A stretch of 64,000 nucleotides of DNA from Telluria aromaticivorans (GCF_013003915.1 NZ_JABAIV010000004.1:372001-436000), one strand, 5' to 3'. Positions 8,627 to 18,397 are shown, counted from the stretch's first letter. The notes: generated by a model not told the origin, from the sequence alone. Program-made: numbers and translations.

Positions 8627-9712
8627 TCAACCGGGATTATTCGCCGCCAGTACGGGTGCCGCCACGTCACGCATCGGCACCGGCGGCTTCAGTGCATAAC
8701 CGCGGCGCGCGATGTCGCGTCCGATGACCACCCGCAGCCGGGCAGGCGCGCAGTTCGCCACTTCCTGCAGGGAGACTTCGCCGAACCGCGCCGCCAACCG
8801 CTCGGCCATCGCGCGATTGGCCGCTTCGTACTCGATGCGGGTACGGTGCACGCCGAACCCCTGGTCATTGGACAGGCGCGTGACCTTCCATTCGGTCGTG
8901 CCGAGCTGGCGCGCCAGCGTACGTGCCATTCCCTGCAAGCCATTTCCGTTGCGTATTTCCACCGAGGCGGGGGCACGGCCGCCTGGTGCCGCCGGGGCCG
9001 GAGTGGGGCCGGGCATCGGCAACCGTGCCGGGCCACGCCGCAATTCCAGCATGCCGTCGGTTCCCACATGTATTTGCGCATGGCTCCAGCCTGGTTCCTC
9101 GCGGGTGGGCGACTTCACGGCGCGGTCGATTGCCACGACGGTCGTCTGGCTGCCGGCGGCAGCGTAGTCCTTGTGGAAATCGTGGGCACGCAAGGCATCG
9201 GCCTGGCTCAGCATTTGTTGGGCACGCTCTTCCTGGCCGAGCTTGCGCAAGGTTTCACCCAGCAACTGCCAGGAGCGGTGGTTCAGCGGGTCGAGCAGGC
9301 AGGCTTTTTCCAGCGTGACGAGTGCGTTATCGTAGTCCCCGTTCAGGAAGTAGGCATGGCCGAGGTTGCTGAACAGGTAGGCCTTGCCCGGACCGGATGC
9401 CAGCGTCAGCGATTCGGTCAGCGCTCGCCACAGCGCGATCGCGGCGGCAAAGTCGCGCTGCTCGGCATGTAGCGTCGCCAGCCCGTTGCGGGCGTTGACG
9501 TGCTGCGGAGACGCCTTCAAGACCGCCTGGTACGCCGCGCGCGCTTCGTCATAGCGGCGCGCCAGGTGATGATTGCGGCCCGCGAGGTAGCCATTGTCGG
9601 CTGCCGGCATGGCGCCGTCGAAGGTGCCACGGCTCGAAAACGGCGCGCATGCGAGCAGGCTCGAGGCCGCGCACAGCAGCGACAGACGGGTGAACAAGGT
9701 AGGGATTCGCAT
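8627..9712 (-). CDS. TadD-like TPR lipoprotein with LytR C-terminal domain
   Basis: A 361-residue lipoprotein (lipobox LLAC within LLCAASSLLACAP). The N-terminal half carries tetratricopeptide repeats (YDEARAAYQAVLKASPQHVNA, FAAAIALWRAL, YDNALVTLEKACLLDPLNH). After a Pro/Ala linker comes a LytR_C-type domain starting VEIRNGNGLQGMARTLARQLG. The ATG at 9712 is preferred over the adjacent GTG at 9715 because AAGGAG is better spaced from it. Its place directly after tadC matches TadD, the pilotin-like lipoprotein needed for secretin function in Tad systems. The LytR_C domain suggests peptidoglycan or envelope contact (inference). Confidence 0.8.
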   Translation of the reverse strand: MRIPTLFTRLSLLCAASSLLACAPFSSRGTFDGAMPAADNGYLAGRNHHLARRYDEARAAYQAVLKASPQHVNARNGLATLHAEQRDFAAAIALWRALTESLTLASGPGKAYLFSNLGHAYFLNGDYDNALVTLEKACLLDPLNHRSWQLLGETLRKLGQEERAQQMLSQADALRAHDFHKDYAAAGSQTTVVAIDRAVKSPTREEPGWSHAQIHVGTDGMLELRRGPARLPMPGPTPAPAAPGGRAPASVEIRNGNGLQGMARTLARQLGTTEWKVTRLSNDQGFGVHRTRIEYEAANRAMAERLAARFGEVSLQEVANCAPARLRVVIGRDIARRGYALKPPVPMRDVAAPVLAANNPG

Positions 9713-9729
9713 CACAGGCTCCTTCGTAT

Positions 9730-10671
9730 TCAGTGCGCGCCGGGGAGCGCACCCAGGGTTCGACCGATCTGCAACACGGCGGGACCGAGCAGCACCATCA
9801 GCAGCGTCGGGAAAATGCAGAAAATCAGGGGGAACAACAGCTTCAGGCCGATCTTGGCGGCGCGCTCCTCGGCCAGCACGCGCCGTTTGTGGCGCAGGTT
9901 TTCGGAATGCACGCGCAGCGAATCACCCACGCTGGTGCCGAAGCGCTCGGACTGGATCAGCATCGCCACCAGCGTATCCACGTCCTCGACACCCGAGCGC
10001 AGCGCGAAGTTGCGCAAGGCCTTCTCCTTGCTGAAGCCGGCCCGCATCTCCATCAGCACGAGTTGCAGTTCCTGCGCCAGCACCACGCTCTTGATATGGA
10101 TCTCGCTGGCCACCTTGACCAGTGCCCGCTCCAGGCTCAAGCCGGCTTCGACGCAGACCGTCAGCAGGTCGAGCGCATCGGGAACGGTCTCGAAAATCTC
10201 GCGGGTGCGGCGCGCCACGATCCGCCCCAGCACGATGTTCGGCAGGTAGTAGCCGAACGACGCCGCCAACAGCAGCAGCGCCAGCATGTGCCCGCCGGGC
10301 AGTTCGCTGCCGAAGACGAAAGCAAATGGCGCTGCCAGCGCCGGCAGCAGCAGCGCCAGTCCGGTCTTGGAAGCGAAGTACAGGGTCGGCGCCGACGGGT
10401 TGCGCCAGCCCGCATTCATGAAGCGGGTGCGCAGGGTGGATTTTTCCCATCCTTCTTCGGGGATCGAGAGTTTGGTCAGGGGCTGGGCGACCGTGGCAAC
10501 GCGTTCGATCCAGCCGCTGCCGGCATCGAGCTGGCTGGGCGCCGCGCTGCCGAGGAAGCGGCGCAGGCGCTCGCGCAGGGCCAGGGGCGCGAACAGCACG
10601 AGGCCGAGCCAGGCGAGGCCGAACACGACACACAGGACGAGGAGCAGGAAGATCAGCTGGGATGACGTCAT
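9730..10671 (-). CDS. tadC: Tad pilus inner-membrane platform protein TadC
   Basis: A 313-residue type II secretion F-domain protein. It has N-terminal membrane segments (LIFLLLVLCVVFGLAWLGLV and a pair after residue 100), a cytoplasmic T2SSF domain with PDALDLLTVCVEAGLSLERAL, and a C-terminal membrane segment (LLFPLIFCIFPTLLMVLLG). With TadB it forms the inner-membrane platform on which the TadA ATPase acts. It starts seven bases after tadB ends, in the usual tadA-tadB-tadC order. Confidence 0.93.
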   Translation of the reverse strand: MTSSQLIFLLLVLCVVFGLAWLGLVLFAPLALRERLRRFLGSAAPSQLDAGSGWIERVATVAQPLTKLSIPEEGWEKSTLRTRFMNAGWRNPSAPTLYFASKTGLALLLPALAAPFAFVFGSELPGGHMLALLLLAASFGYYLPNIVLGRIVARRTREIFETVPDALDLLTVCVEAGLSLERALVKVASEIHIKSVVLAQELQLVLMEMRAGFSKEKALRNFALRSGVEDVDTLVAMLIQSERFGTSVGDSLRVHSENLRHKRRVLAEERAAKIGLKLLFPLIFCIFPTLLMVLLGPAVLQIGRTLGALPGAH

Positions 10672-10678
10672 GGGAACC

Positions 10679-11656
10679 TCAGATGCGGATACGAATGATC
10701 TTGCGCAGCCAGACGAATCCGAAGGCGATCATGCCCAGCCCATACCAGAGCAGGCGGACGCCCTGCGGATCGGTCCAGAGCATGCTGACGTACTCCGGGC
10801 TCGACACCATCATCGTGCCCATCACGGCGAACGGCAGCAGGCCAAGGATCCAGGCCGACATCCGCCCTTCTGCCGACAGCACGCGCACGTGCGCCACCAG
10901 CTTCAGGCGGGCACGGATGATCTGGCTGATGTTTCCCAGGATTTCGGCCAGGTTGCCGCCCGACTCGCGCTGGATCAGCACCGCGATGATCAAGTAGCGC
11001 AGGTCGGTCAGCGGAATCCGTGCGGCCATTCCGTGCAGCGCCTCGTTCATCGGCACGCCATAATTGATTTCCTCACGCGCGATGCGGAATTCGCCGCTGA
11101 GCGGCTCGGGCAGCTCGGCGCCGACGATCTGCAGCACGTTGCTGAACGAATGGCCTGCGCGCAGGGCGCGGGCGATGAAATCGGCCGCCTCGGGCAGCTG
11201 CTGCTCGAGGCGGATCAGCCGCCTCTGGCGTGCACGGCGCACCAGGAACCAGGGCATGCATGACCCGAGCACGGCCAGCAGCAGGCGCGCCGGTACCGGC
11301 AATGGCCACGCGAGCGACATTATTCCGACCACAACTGTGCAGCCGAACGACCAGGCCAGAAACTGCCCCACCGTCGTCCTCGACCCGGCCTGCACGAGCA
11401 GCGCGTCGATGCGATGCGCCAGCGGGATCCGGTGCAGCACCCGGTCGAATGCCTCGTTGCGGCTGTACGGGCGCTGCTTGAGGATCGAGATCCGCTCGCC
11501 GCTGCGCCCCGACGAGCCGGACATGACCTGCAACCGGCGGGCGACCCGGCGCGCCGCTGCCCCATAGGTTCCCATCCACCACAGGTAGGCGCCTTCGATC
11601 GCAAGGATCACCGCCGCGAACAGGAACACCGCAAAAGCGTAGAACACCGCGTCCAT
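10679..11656 (-). CDS. tadB: Tad pilus inner-membrane platform protein TadB
   Basis: A 325-residue type II secretion F-domain protein with an N-terminal membrane helix (MDAVFYAFAVFLFAAVILA), a mid pair of helices, the domain motif LPEAADFIARALRAGHSFSNVLQ, and C-terminal helices (ILGLLPFAVMGTMM). The ATG at 11656 is chosen because GGAGG lies five bases upstream; the longer frame has no such signal. It pairs with TadC as platform for TadA and follows tadA after about 10 bases. Confidence 0.93.
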   Translation of the reverse strand: MDAVFYAFAVFLFAAVILAIEGAYLWWMGTYGAAARRVARRLQVMSGSSGRSGERISILKQRPYSRNEAFDRVLHRIPLAHRIDALLVQAGSRTTVGQFLAWSFGCTVVVGIMSLAWPLPVPARLLLAVLGSCMPWFLVRRARQRRLIRLEQQLPEAADFIARALRAGHSFSNVLQIVGAELPEPLSGEFRIAREEINYGVPMNEALHGMAARIPLTDLRYLIIAVLIQRESGGNLAEILGNISQIIRARLKLVAHVRVLSAEGRMSAWILGLLPFAVMGTMMVSSPEYVSMLWTDPQGVRLLWYGLGMIAFGFVWLRKIIRIRI

Positions 11657-11666
11657 GCGTCCTCCG

Positions 11667-13013
11667 TTAATCGAATATGCGGTCGGGATCGAACGCATTG
11701 TCCGGCACTGGGACGCCGTACATCTTCAGGCGGTCGGCAAAGCGCGGGCGCACGCCGGTGGCGCTGAAGCTACCGAGTACCTTGCCGTCGGCATCGACGC
11801 CGCTCTGCTCGAAGCGGTAAATCTCCTGCATCGAGATGACCTCGCCTTCCATACCGGTGATTTCCTGCAGGCTGACCACCTTGCGGGTGCCGTCGGTCAG
11901 GCGCGAGACCTGCACCACAACCGTCACTGCCGACACGATCTGCTGGCGGATCGCGCGTGCGGTCAGGCTGACGCCAGCCATGCTGACCATGTTTTCCAAC
12001 CGCGACAGCGCGTCGCGCGGCGTGTTCGAGTGGATCGTCGCCAGCGAGCCCTCGTGGCCGGTGTTCATCGCCTGCAGCATGTCGAGTGCCTCGCCGCCGC
12101 GCACCTCGCCAAGGATGATGCGGTCAGGCCGCATCCGCAGTGCATTGCGCACCAGGGCGCGCTGGGTCACCTCGCCCTTGCCTTCGATGTTCGGCGGGCG
12201 CGTCTCCAGGCGCACCACGTGCGGCTGGCGCAGCTGCAGTTCGGCGGCGTCTTCGATCGTCACCACGCGCTCGCTGGCCGGGATGAAACCGGAAATGAGG
12301 TTCAGCAGCGTGGTCTTGCCGCTGCCGGTGCCGCCGGAGATCAGGATGTTCACCTTGGCGGCGCCGAGGCATTCCAGCACATGGATCATCGGCTGCGTCA
12401 GGCTCTTGTAGTCCAGCAGGTTTTGTACCGACAGCGGCGTGCTGCCGAAGCGGCGGATCGAGAGCAGCGGCCCGTCGACCGCCAGCGGCGGGATGATCGC
12501 GTTGACGCGTGAGCCGTCGGGCAGGCGCGCATCGACCATCGGGCTCGATTCGTCCACCCGCCGGCCCACGCGCGAGACGATCTTCTCGATGATCTTCATC
12601 AGGTGGGCGTTGTCGTGGAAGGTGATGTCGGTGAGTTCGAGCCGGCCGCGCCGCTCCACGTACACCTTGCTGGCCGTGTTGACCAGGATGTCCGACACGG
12701 TCGGGTCGTTCAGCAAGGGCTCGAGCGGGCCGAAGCCGAGCATCTCGTGCTGGATGTCGAGCACCAGGTTGTGGCGCTCGTGCTGGTTCAGCACGATGCG
12801 CTCTTCCTCGATGATGCGCTGGATCAGCAGCGCCAGCTCGTGCTTGAACTGTTCGGCAGTGAGGCGCTTGAGGCGCTCGAGGTCGATGCGGTCCAGGATC
12901 ATCTGGTGCATCGATTTCTTGAGCTCCTGGTAGGCCTGGTTCGAGGTGTCCGGCAGGATGGCGCCGGACTGGCGTTCCTGGGTAGAGGTCGCGAGACGTT
13001 CTCGTAGGGACAT
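11667..13013 (-). CDS. tadA: Tad pilus assembly ATPase TadA/CpaF
   Basis: A 448-residue type II/IV secretion ATPase. Walker [10 protein letters not shown] is at residues 227-235. An Asp box-like region ([22 protein letters not shown]) and a His box ([16 protein letters not shown]) follow. It hydrolyses ATP in the cytoplasm to drive Flp pilin polymerisation through TadB/TadC. GGAG lies upstream of the ATG. It starts about 30 bases after tadZ. Confidence 0.95.
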   Translation of the reverse strand: MSLRERLATSTQERQSGAILPDTSNQAYQELKKSMHQMILDRIDLERLKRLTAEQFKHELALLIQRIIEEERIVLNQHERHNLVLDIQHEMLGFGPLEPLLNDPTVSDILVNTASKVYVERRGRLELTDITFHDNAHLMKIIEKIVSRVGRRVDESSPMVDARLPDGSRVNAIIPPLAVDGPLLSIRRFGSTPLSVQNLLDYKSLTQPMIHVLECLGAAKVNILISGGTGSGKTTLLNLISGFIPASERVVTIEDAAELQLRQPHVVRLETRPPNIEGKGEVTQRALVRNALRMRPDRIILGEVRGGEALDMLQAMNTGHEGSLATIHSNTPRDALSRLENMVSMAGVSLTARAIRQQIVSAVTVVVQVSRLTDGTRKVVSLQEITGMEGEVISMQEIYRFEQSGVDADGKVLGSFSATGVRPRFADRLKMYGVPVPDNAFDPDRIFD

Positions 13014-13042
13014 GGGAGGCTCCGTATTGTCCGTGATGGCGT

Positions 13043-14218
13043 TCAGTCTTCGGACTCGCCGCGCCCGAACAGGCGGTCGAACAGGCCCTTGCTTTCCTGG
13101 ACGCGGCGGGTGGTCACGAGTTCGACCATGTCGGCCAGGCTGCGCGCGGCGGCGCTCGAGCGCGACAACTGCAGCACCGGCACGCCCTGGTTGACCGAAT
13201 CGGTCACGGCAACGTAGTCGTTGGGGAAGGTATGCACGACTTCACACCCGAGCGCACCGTGCAGGTCCTGCAGGCGCAGCTTGCCGCCCTTTTCGTAGCG
13301 GTTCACGATCAGCCGGATGTTGTCGAGCACGTAGCCGAGCGAGCGGAAGATATCGAGCAGCCGGCGCGCATCGCGGATGTCGGGCAGCGCCAGTTGCAGG
13401 ACCGGATAAATGGTGTCGGTGACGTCGAGCGCGCGCAGCGACACTGCGTCGATCTGGCGCCCGACATCGAGCAGCACGTAATCGTAGTGCTGGCGCGCTA
13501 CCCGCAGGATGGTGTCGATGTGTTCCGGCTTGGCTTCCTTGGCATGGGCAGGGTCGTCGGCGGCGGCCAGTACGCCGAAGCCGGGCGTGACGTGCACCAC
13601 GCAATTTTCAAGGAAAGGGCCGTCGATGCGTGCAATCTGCGCGCAGACGTCCGACAGGGTCATGGTTGGCTTCTGGTCGGACACATACAGTGCTGCGTCG
13701 CCGAACTGGCCGTGCAGGTCGATCAGCAGCACCTTCTTGGCAGCGAGCGTGGCCAGCGCATAGCCGAAATTGGTCGAGATGAAGGTGGCGCCGCTGCCGC
13801 CCTTGCAGGCGATGAAGGCGAGGACCTTGCCGTCGCGCAGGCTCGAGACGCCGGCAGCGGTCGAGATCCGGTCCATCGATTCGTGGAAGGCGCGGTGCAC
13901 CAGGGGCAGCTGCAGCACCTCGCGCACGCCGGCGCGCATGGCGCGGATCAGGAGCTCGGGCTGGTTCTGGGCGGTCAGGAGCATCAGGTGCGCCTCGGGA
14001 TACTGGCGGCCGAGGCGTTCGAGCAGCGCCACTTCGGAGGGCTCGGTATCGGTGGCATCGACAATCACCAGCTGGGGACTGTCGGACTCGGGCCGGTCCA
14101 GCGCCTCGCGCATGCTGGCGCGGACGGCACCGAGGTTCAGCGGCGGCACGCGCGCGGCGCCCTGGGAGGCGATTTCCGCGTAAAGCTGGCTGTCGCGGCT
14201 GATAAGTAGCGCTTTCAT
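13043..14218 (-). CDS. tadZ: Tad pilus localisation ATPase TadZ/CpaE
   Basis: A 391-residue protein with an N-terminal receiver-like domain (VIVDATDTEPSEVALLERL) and a C-terminal ParA/MinD-type ATPase. The P-loop is KGGSGATF at residues 139-146, the deviant form without the usual terminal Lys that is typical of CpaE. LLIDLHGQFGDAALY follows. CpaE/TadZ places the pilus machine at a cell pole or site. It lies between the small lipoprotein gene and tadA. Confidence 0.92.
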   Translation of the reverse strand: MKALLISRDSQLYAEIASQGAARVPPLNLGAVRASMREALDRPESDSPQLVIVDATDTEPSEVALLERLGRQYPEAHLMLLTAQNQPELLIRAMRAGVREVLQLPLVHRAFHESMDRISTAAGVSSLRDGKVLAFIACKGGSGATFISTNFGYALATLAAKKVLLIDLHGQFGDAALYVSDQKPTMTLSDVCAQIARIDGPFLENCVVHVTPGFGVLAAADDPAHAKEAKPEHIDTILRVARQHYDYVLLDVGRQIDAVSLRALDVTDTIYPVLQLALPDIRDARRLLDIFRSLGYVLDNIRLIVNRYEKGGKLRLQDLHGALGCEVVHTFPNDYVAVTDSVNQGVPVLQLSRSSAAARSLADMVELVTTRRVQESKGLFDRLFGRGESED

Positions 14219-14266
14219 GGCGGGCCTCGTGGCGGACGCATTCGGATCAGGAGTGGATTGGCGCGC

Positions 14267-14542
14267 TCATCGGGAGCTGCCGGCATTGATGACCAGCGTC
14301 GGTGCCTGGGGCTCCCGCTGCTCGTAGCTGCGCTGGTAGCGGTCGTGGGCACCCTTGGCAGCGCGGCCGTCGATGCCGACAGCAGGATTCTGGTTCGCCG
14401 AGACGCGCGGGTCGAGCACCTGGGCAGCCAGGTTGTTGCGCGTGGCGCTGCCGAACTGCTGGTCCCAGTGCGGGGTCGTTTGCGCACAGCCCTGCAGGCA
14501 GGCGCCCAGCAGGACCAATGCAGTGAATCGGATCGTGGTCAC
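14267..14542 (-). CDS. Small lipoprotein of the Tad operon
   Basis: A 91-residue protein with a lipoprotein signal peptide and lipobox LQGC at residues 16-19. The mature part is short and polar (TTPHWDQQFG, QVLDPRVSANQNPAVGIDGRAAKGAHDRYQ). It sits between the secretin rcpA and tadZ, a position where many Tad loci carry a small lipoprotein (CpaD/RcpB-like). Similarity to CpaD is not evident. It may help the secretin insert or assemble (inference). Confidence 0.75.
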   Translation of the reverse strand: MTTIRFTALVLLGACLQGCAQTTPHWDQQFGSATRNNLAAQVLDPRVSANQNPAVGIDGRAAKGAHDRYQRSYEQREPQAPTLVINAGSSR

Positions 14543-14551
14543 GATAAGCTC

Positions 14552-16144
14552 CTATTTGAGTTCGAAGCCGCCGGCGGTCTGCGCGACGGGCGGCGAGGCC
14601 GGCGGGGTGGATACGGCAGCGGTAGTACTCGCCGGCGCCGTGCCCTCGAGCCGCCCGCCGAGCAGCACTTCCGCGCGCGTCGGCACGCCTACCTTGTCGG
14701 TTGGCAGCGAATAGGTGGCGCCCGGCATCGGCTTGACCAGCCGCGCCGTGATGACGAACACCAGTTCGGTGCGGTCCTGCTGATAGTCGGTGCTGCGGAA
14801 CAGCGCGCCCAGGATCGGCACTTCTCCCAGCATCGGCAAGCCTTTCAGGTTGGCCACCAGGTTGTTCCTGATCAGCCCACCAATGGCGAAGCTCTGGCCG
14901 TCGTACAGCTGCACCGTGGTGCTGGCGCGGCGCGTGGTGATCAAGGGCAGGATCGCGGTGCCGGTGATGCCGGCGGCCGATACGCCGACCCCTTCGCGCG
15001 ACAGTTCGGACACTTCCGGGGCCACCTTCAGGTTGATGCGCCCGCCTGCCAGCACGGTCGGGGTGAAGCGCAGGCCGACGCCGAATTCCTTTTCCTCGAG
15101 GACGATCTTCTTGTCGTCCTGGGCGACCGGAATAAAGAACTTGCCGCCCGCGAGGAAGGTGCCTTCCTGGCCGCTGATGGCGAGCACGTTCGGCTCGGCC
15201 AGCACGCGCACCAGGCTGTCCTGCTTGTCCGCATCCGCCCCGAACCGGTTACCGTTGGTCTTGGTGGCCTGTATGCCCGCCTGGGCCCGGCCAGTCAAAA
15301 AGTTCGACACCAGGGCGGTCGTCCAGCTGCCGGAACCGAAACGGAAGGTCGTGTTCGTTTCGAGCCGTTCGAGCAGCGTCTTCGACACCTCGGCGATTTT
15401 CACTTCGAGCTGCACCTGCTGTGGCGCGCTGACATTGAGCAGGTTGACCACGCGGGTCGTGGCGGACGCCCCCCCGCCACCGGTATTGTTGCCGCCGAGG
15501 CCGACGACGCCGCCGGTATCCTTTTCCGCGACTGTCAACTGGCGCAGCGGGCGCCGTACGTAGGCGCTGGCCAGTTCCACCGCGCGCGCAATCGCGCCGG
15601 CGTCGCTGACGGTGCCGGTCAACACCAGCGAATCGGCGGCGGCCATCACCCGGATATCCTTCTCGTCGGGCATGGCGGCAGCGAGCGTCGCCTGCAGCGC
15701 GGCCGGGTCCATCGCGACGACGATATCCACCACGCTGCACAGGCCACTCTTGCCCTGCACGATCATGTTGGTGGTCCCCACATCGACGCCTGCGATGTAC
15801 AGGGTGTCCGGTGCCACCAGCATCGCCTGCACGATGTCGGGATTGCCGACACTGCGATGGGCGACCTTTTCGGGCAGCCGCAGCATGGTCGACTTGCCCA
15901 TGTGGAGCGCCATGGTGGCGGGGCGTGCAGCCTCGCCGATGCAACCCATTGCAGGCTGGGAGCGCGCCGCCGGCTGGGAACGTACTGTCGGCGTCCTGGC
16001 CGGGGCCGCGGCTGCGGCCTGGGCGGGCGCCGGGGCCGCAGCTGCCGGCGCCGGCGCGGGGGCTGCGTGGGCGGGCACGGTGGCGGCCAGCGCGAGGCCC
16101 GTGGCGAGCTGTGCAAAATTGAGGTGTCTGTTCATGGCATCCAT
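14552..16144 (-). CDS. rcpA: Tad pilus outer-membrane secretin RcpA/CpaC
   Basis: A 530-residue secretin with a signal peptide, an Ala/Pro-rich stretch, an N-terminal pilus-secretin domain (MGKSTMLRLPEKVAHRSVGN), a BON-like segment (DSLVLTGTVSDAGAIARAVELA) and a C-terminal type II/III secretin domain (LLNVSAPQQVQLEVKIAEV, SFAIGGLIRNN, VPILGALFRSTDYQQDRTELVFVITARLV). It forms the outer-membrane channel for the Flp pilus. It follows rcpC after 16 bases and precedes the small lipoprotein gene by about 10. Confidence 0.94.
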   Translation of the reverse strand: MDAMNRHLNFAQLATGLALAATVPAHAAPAPAPAAAAPAPAQAAAAAPARTPTVRSQPAARSQPAMGCIGEAARPATMALHMGKSTMLRLPEKVAHRSVGNPDIVQAMLVAPDTLYIAGVDVGTTNMIVQGKSGLCSVVDIVVAMDPAALQATLAAAMPDEKDIRVMAAADSLVLTGTVSDAGAIARAVELASAYVRRPLRQLTVAEKDTGGVVGLGGNNTGGGGASATTRVVNLLNVSAPQQVQLEVKIAEVSKTLLERLETNTTFRFGSGSWTTALVSNFLTGRAQAGIQATKTNGNRFGADADKQDSLVRVLAEPNVLAISGQEGTFLAGGKFFIPVAQDDKKIVLEEKEFGVGLRFTPTVLAGGRINLKVAPEVSELSREGVGVSAAGITGTAILPLITTRRASTTVQLYDGQSFAIGGLIRNNLVANLKGLPMLGEVPILGALFRSTDYQQDRTELVFVITARLVKPMPGATYSLPTDKVGVPTRAEVLLGGRLEGTAPASTTAAVSTPPASPPVAQTAGGFELK

Positions 16145-16160
16145 CCCGGTTCGGTAGGGC

Positions 16161-17006
16161 TCAGAAGCATTCCTGGGAAGCGTTCAGGCCGTTGATGACC
16201 TTCACGCAATCGCGCTGCGGCGCCGGACGCGGCGCCTGCATCCGCGGCCGTGGCAGGGCCACCGGCATCACCACCGGCTTCAAGGGCGACACGGTAGCCG
16301 GCAGCAGGTTTTGCTTCGTGGCGCCCAGGGTCAATGCCACTGCCGGGTCGACCTGGTTGCGCAGGGCCAGCGACAGCGTGCCGACGCTGCGCGCGAGGTC
16401 GAGCATCTCGGCCTGCTCGGGTGTGACTTCGAGCGTCACCGCATTCACGACCTTGGGCTTGGTTTCATCGCGGTTGACTTCCTGCGCGACGGCCAGTACC
16501 AGGATCCGTTCGAGCACGATCTTCGATATGCTCTGCTCGCGCGGCGTACCGGACTGCGATTGCGGATCGGTCTCGGTGCTGACAATGATGTCCACGTAGT
16601 TGCCCGGCAGGGCGAAGCCCGCCACGCCGATCACGTCGTTCACGCGCACCGTGATGGCGCGCTTGCCTTCGGTGATCAGGGCCGACAGGCCGCCCAGCGT
16701 GCCCGCCGGCGCGAGCTTGGCCTCGCTCAGCGGCTCGCCCAGCAGGATGCTGGTCTTGAGCACCCGGCCGGCGAGTTTTTGCGGGTCGTCGAACGCACCT
16801 TTGGGCACGCTGTGGGCCGGCCATTCGACCAGCTTGAGCATCTCGGGCGTCAGGCGCTGTCCGATATCGATGTCCGCCACCGCCACCACGATGCGGCCGG
16901 CGCTTGCCGCCGGCTGCGTCAGGAGCCAGCGCGAGGCCAGCACGACGGCGGCAAGGCCGAACAGGATCGCGAGCGCCATCACGATCACGGCACGCTTGTT
17001 TTTCAT
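16161..17006 (-). CDS. rcpC: Tad pilus assembly protein RcpC/CpaB
   Basis: A 281-residue protein with one N-terminal membrane anchor (MKNKRAVIVMALAILFGLAAVV), a SAF domain (IVVAVADIDIGQRLTPEMLKLVEWP) and a C-terminal RcpC/CpaB domain (VRVNDVIGVAGFALPGNYVDIIV). It is a periplasmic partner of the secretin. The ATG at 17006 is supported by GGGAGAA upstream and by a 4-base ATGA overlap with the preceding ATPase gene, a sign of translational coupling. Confidence 0.93.
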   Translation of the reverse strand: MKNKRAVIVMALAILFGLAAVVLASRWLLTQPAASAGRIVVAVADIDIGQRLTPEMLKLVEWPAHSVPKGAFDDPQKLAGRVLKTSILLGEPLSEAKLAPAGTLGGLSALITEGKRAITVRVNDVIGVAGFALPGNYVDIIVSTETDPQSQSGTPREQSISKIVLERILVLAVAQEVNRDETKPKVVNAVTLEVTPEQAEMLDLARSVGTLSLALRNQVDPAVALTLGATKQNLLPATVSPLKPVVMPVALPRPRMQAPRPAPQRDCVKVINGLNASQECF

Positions 17007-18397
17007 CGGGCTTCTCCCAGGTTGCTTGGATCGGGCGCCGCCTTGGCGCCGAACAGGCTGCTCCAAGCCTGGGCCACGCTGTCCACGTCGAAACGCGGGG
17101 CATGGCCGGCAAAGCCGGCGAAATCGGCGATCCGCCAGAGCAGCTCATGCGGCCAGGCCGCCAGCAGGGGACGCCGGGTACGGCGGTGCAGATCGTTGAC
17201 CAGGTAATCCATCGCGCCTTCGTCGGGCTCGATGCCGCACAGCCGGCACTGGCGCCGCAGCAGCGCACGGTAGCCCGATTCGGACAGCGGGCCGACCGGA
17301 ATCCGGTAGCCGATGCGGCGCAGGCAGGATTCGTCCAGCACCGACTCCGGGGCCAGGCTGGTGGCCAGTACCAGCGACACGTCGAAAGGCAGCGCATGGG
17401 TCGCCCCCCCTGGTACCGCGACATGGTCTTCACCGGTTTCGAGGGCGCCGAGCCAGCGGTGCAGCACCTCGCCGGCCGGCACGCGCTGGCGGCCGACGTC
17501 GTCGAGCACCAGCAGGCCGTTGTTGGCTAGCAGGTGCGGCGGCGCACGCAGTACGCCGCTGGCGGTATCGAGGCGCAGCTCCAGCATGTCGCGCGCCAGT
17601 TCGGCGCCGACGTGCACGAGCGGACGCTGGCACAGGGCCCAGCGCGCATCGCAGCTGCGCCGCTCTTCCATGGCGCGCGGCGGCAGCGGCGCCGGATGCA
17701 GCCGCGGGTCATAGATCTGCACGATCTCATGATTGACGAGCACCGCGTAGGGCAGCGCAATTGGATCCTGGTGCAGGCGCGCGAACTTGCAGGCCAGCGT
17801 CGTCTTGCCGCTGCCGGACGGGCCATACAGCATCAGCGGGCGGTGTGAATGCAGCGCTGCGCCGATCAGGTCGCGCACTGCAGGCTCGACGCCTTCATCG
17901 GCAAGCACGGCACGCAGGGCTGCGGGCGTCACGCGGAGGGCGCCGGGCTGGCGCAGCGATTGCTGTTCGACCATGGCGCGGTAGGCATCGAGCGTGACCG
18001 GGGCCGGACCGACATAACGCGATTCGGCCAGGTATTCGGTGGCGGCGCGCTGGCCGAACGCGGTCAGCTGGTAGTGCACGTCGATGTCGGAGTCGCCGCA
18101 CCACGCCACTTCCACCTGCTGCTCGGCGACCAGCCCCTGCAACACCTCGCGCACCACACTGATCGACAGCCGCAGGCGGCCGGTCAGCACCGACAAGGCC
18201 ATCTTGCCGCTGCCGTACATGGTCTTGACGACCAGGCCGGTGACGAAGCGCGGTTCGAGGCCGGTATCGCGCACCGAGCGCGGCTGGCGCGGCAGGACCG
18301 GCGCATGGTCGGCCTCGAGCGCGTTGCCCGGCGCTGCCGGCAGCCGCCCGAGCGGGACATCGGGGACTGCTGGCGTGGACGCTGTCAATACTTCCAT
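17003..18397 (-). CDS. AAA-type ATPase of the Tad operon
   Basis: A 464-residue cytoplasmic protein. Residues 50-130 look like a winged-helix-type region (VVKTMYGSGKMALSVLTGRLRLSISVVREVLQGL). The P-loop GPSGSGKT is at 192-199 and Walker B LLVLDD at 295-300. AGGAGG eight bases before the ATG supports the start. It is followed by rcpC through an ATGA overlap and preceded by tadV, so it belongs to the pilus operon. It is not one of the core Tad proteins named in Caulobacter or Aggregatibacter. I recognise it only as an accessory ATPase of Burkholderiales-type Tad loci; its role (regulator or assembly ATPase) is unknown. Confidence 0.8.
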   Translation of the reverse strand: MEVLTASTPAVPDVPLGRLPAAPGNALEADHAPVLPRQPRSVRDTGLEPRFVTGLVVKTMYGSGKMALSVLTGRLRLSISVVREVLQGLVAEQQVEVAWCGDSDIDVHYQLTAFGQRAATEYLAESRYVGPAPVTLDAYRAMVEQQSLRQPGALRVTPAALRAVLADEGVEPAVRDLIGAALHSHRPLMLYGPSGSGKTTLACKFARLHQDPIALPYAVLVNHEIVQIYDPRLHPAPLPPRAMEERRSCDARWALCQRPLVHVGAELARDMLELRLDTASGVLRAPPHLLANNGLLVLDDVGRQRVPAGEVLHRWLGALETGEDHVAVPGGATHALPFDVSLVLATSLAPESVLDESCLRRIGYRIPVGPLSESGYRALLRRQCRLCGIEPDEGAMDYLVNDLHRRTRRPLLAAWPHELLWRIADFAGFAGHAPRFDVDSVAQAWSSLFGAKAAPDPSNLGEAR

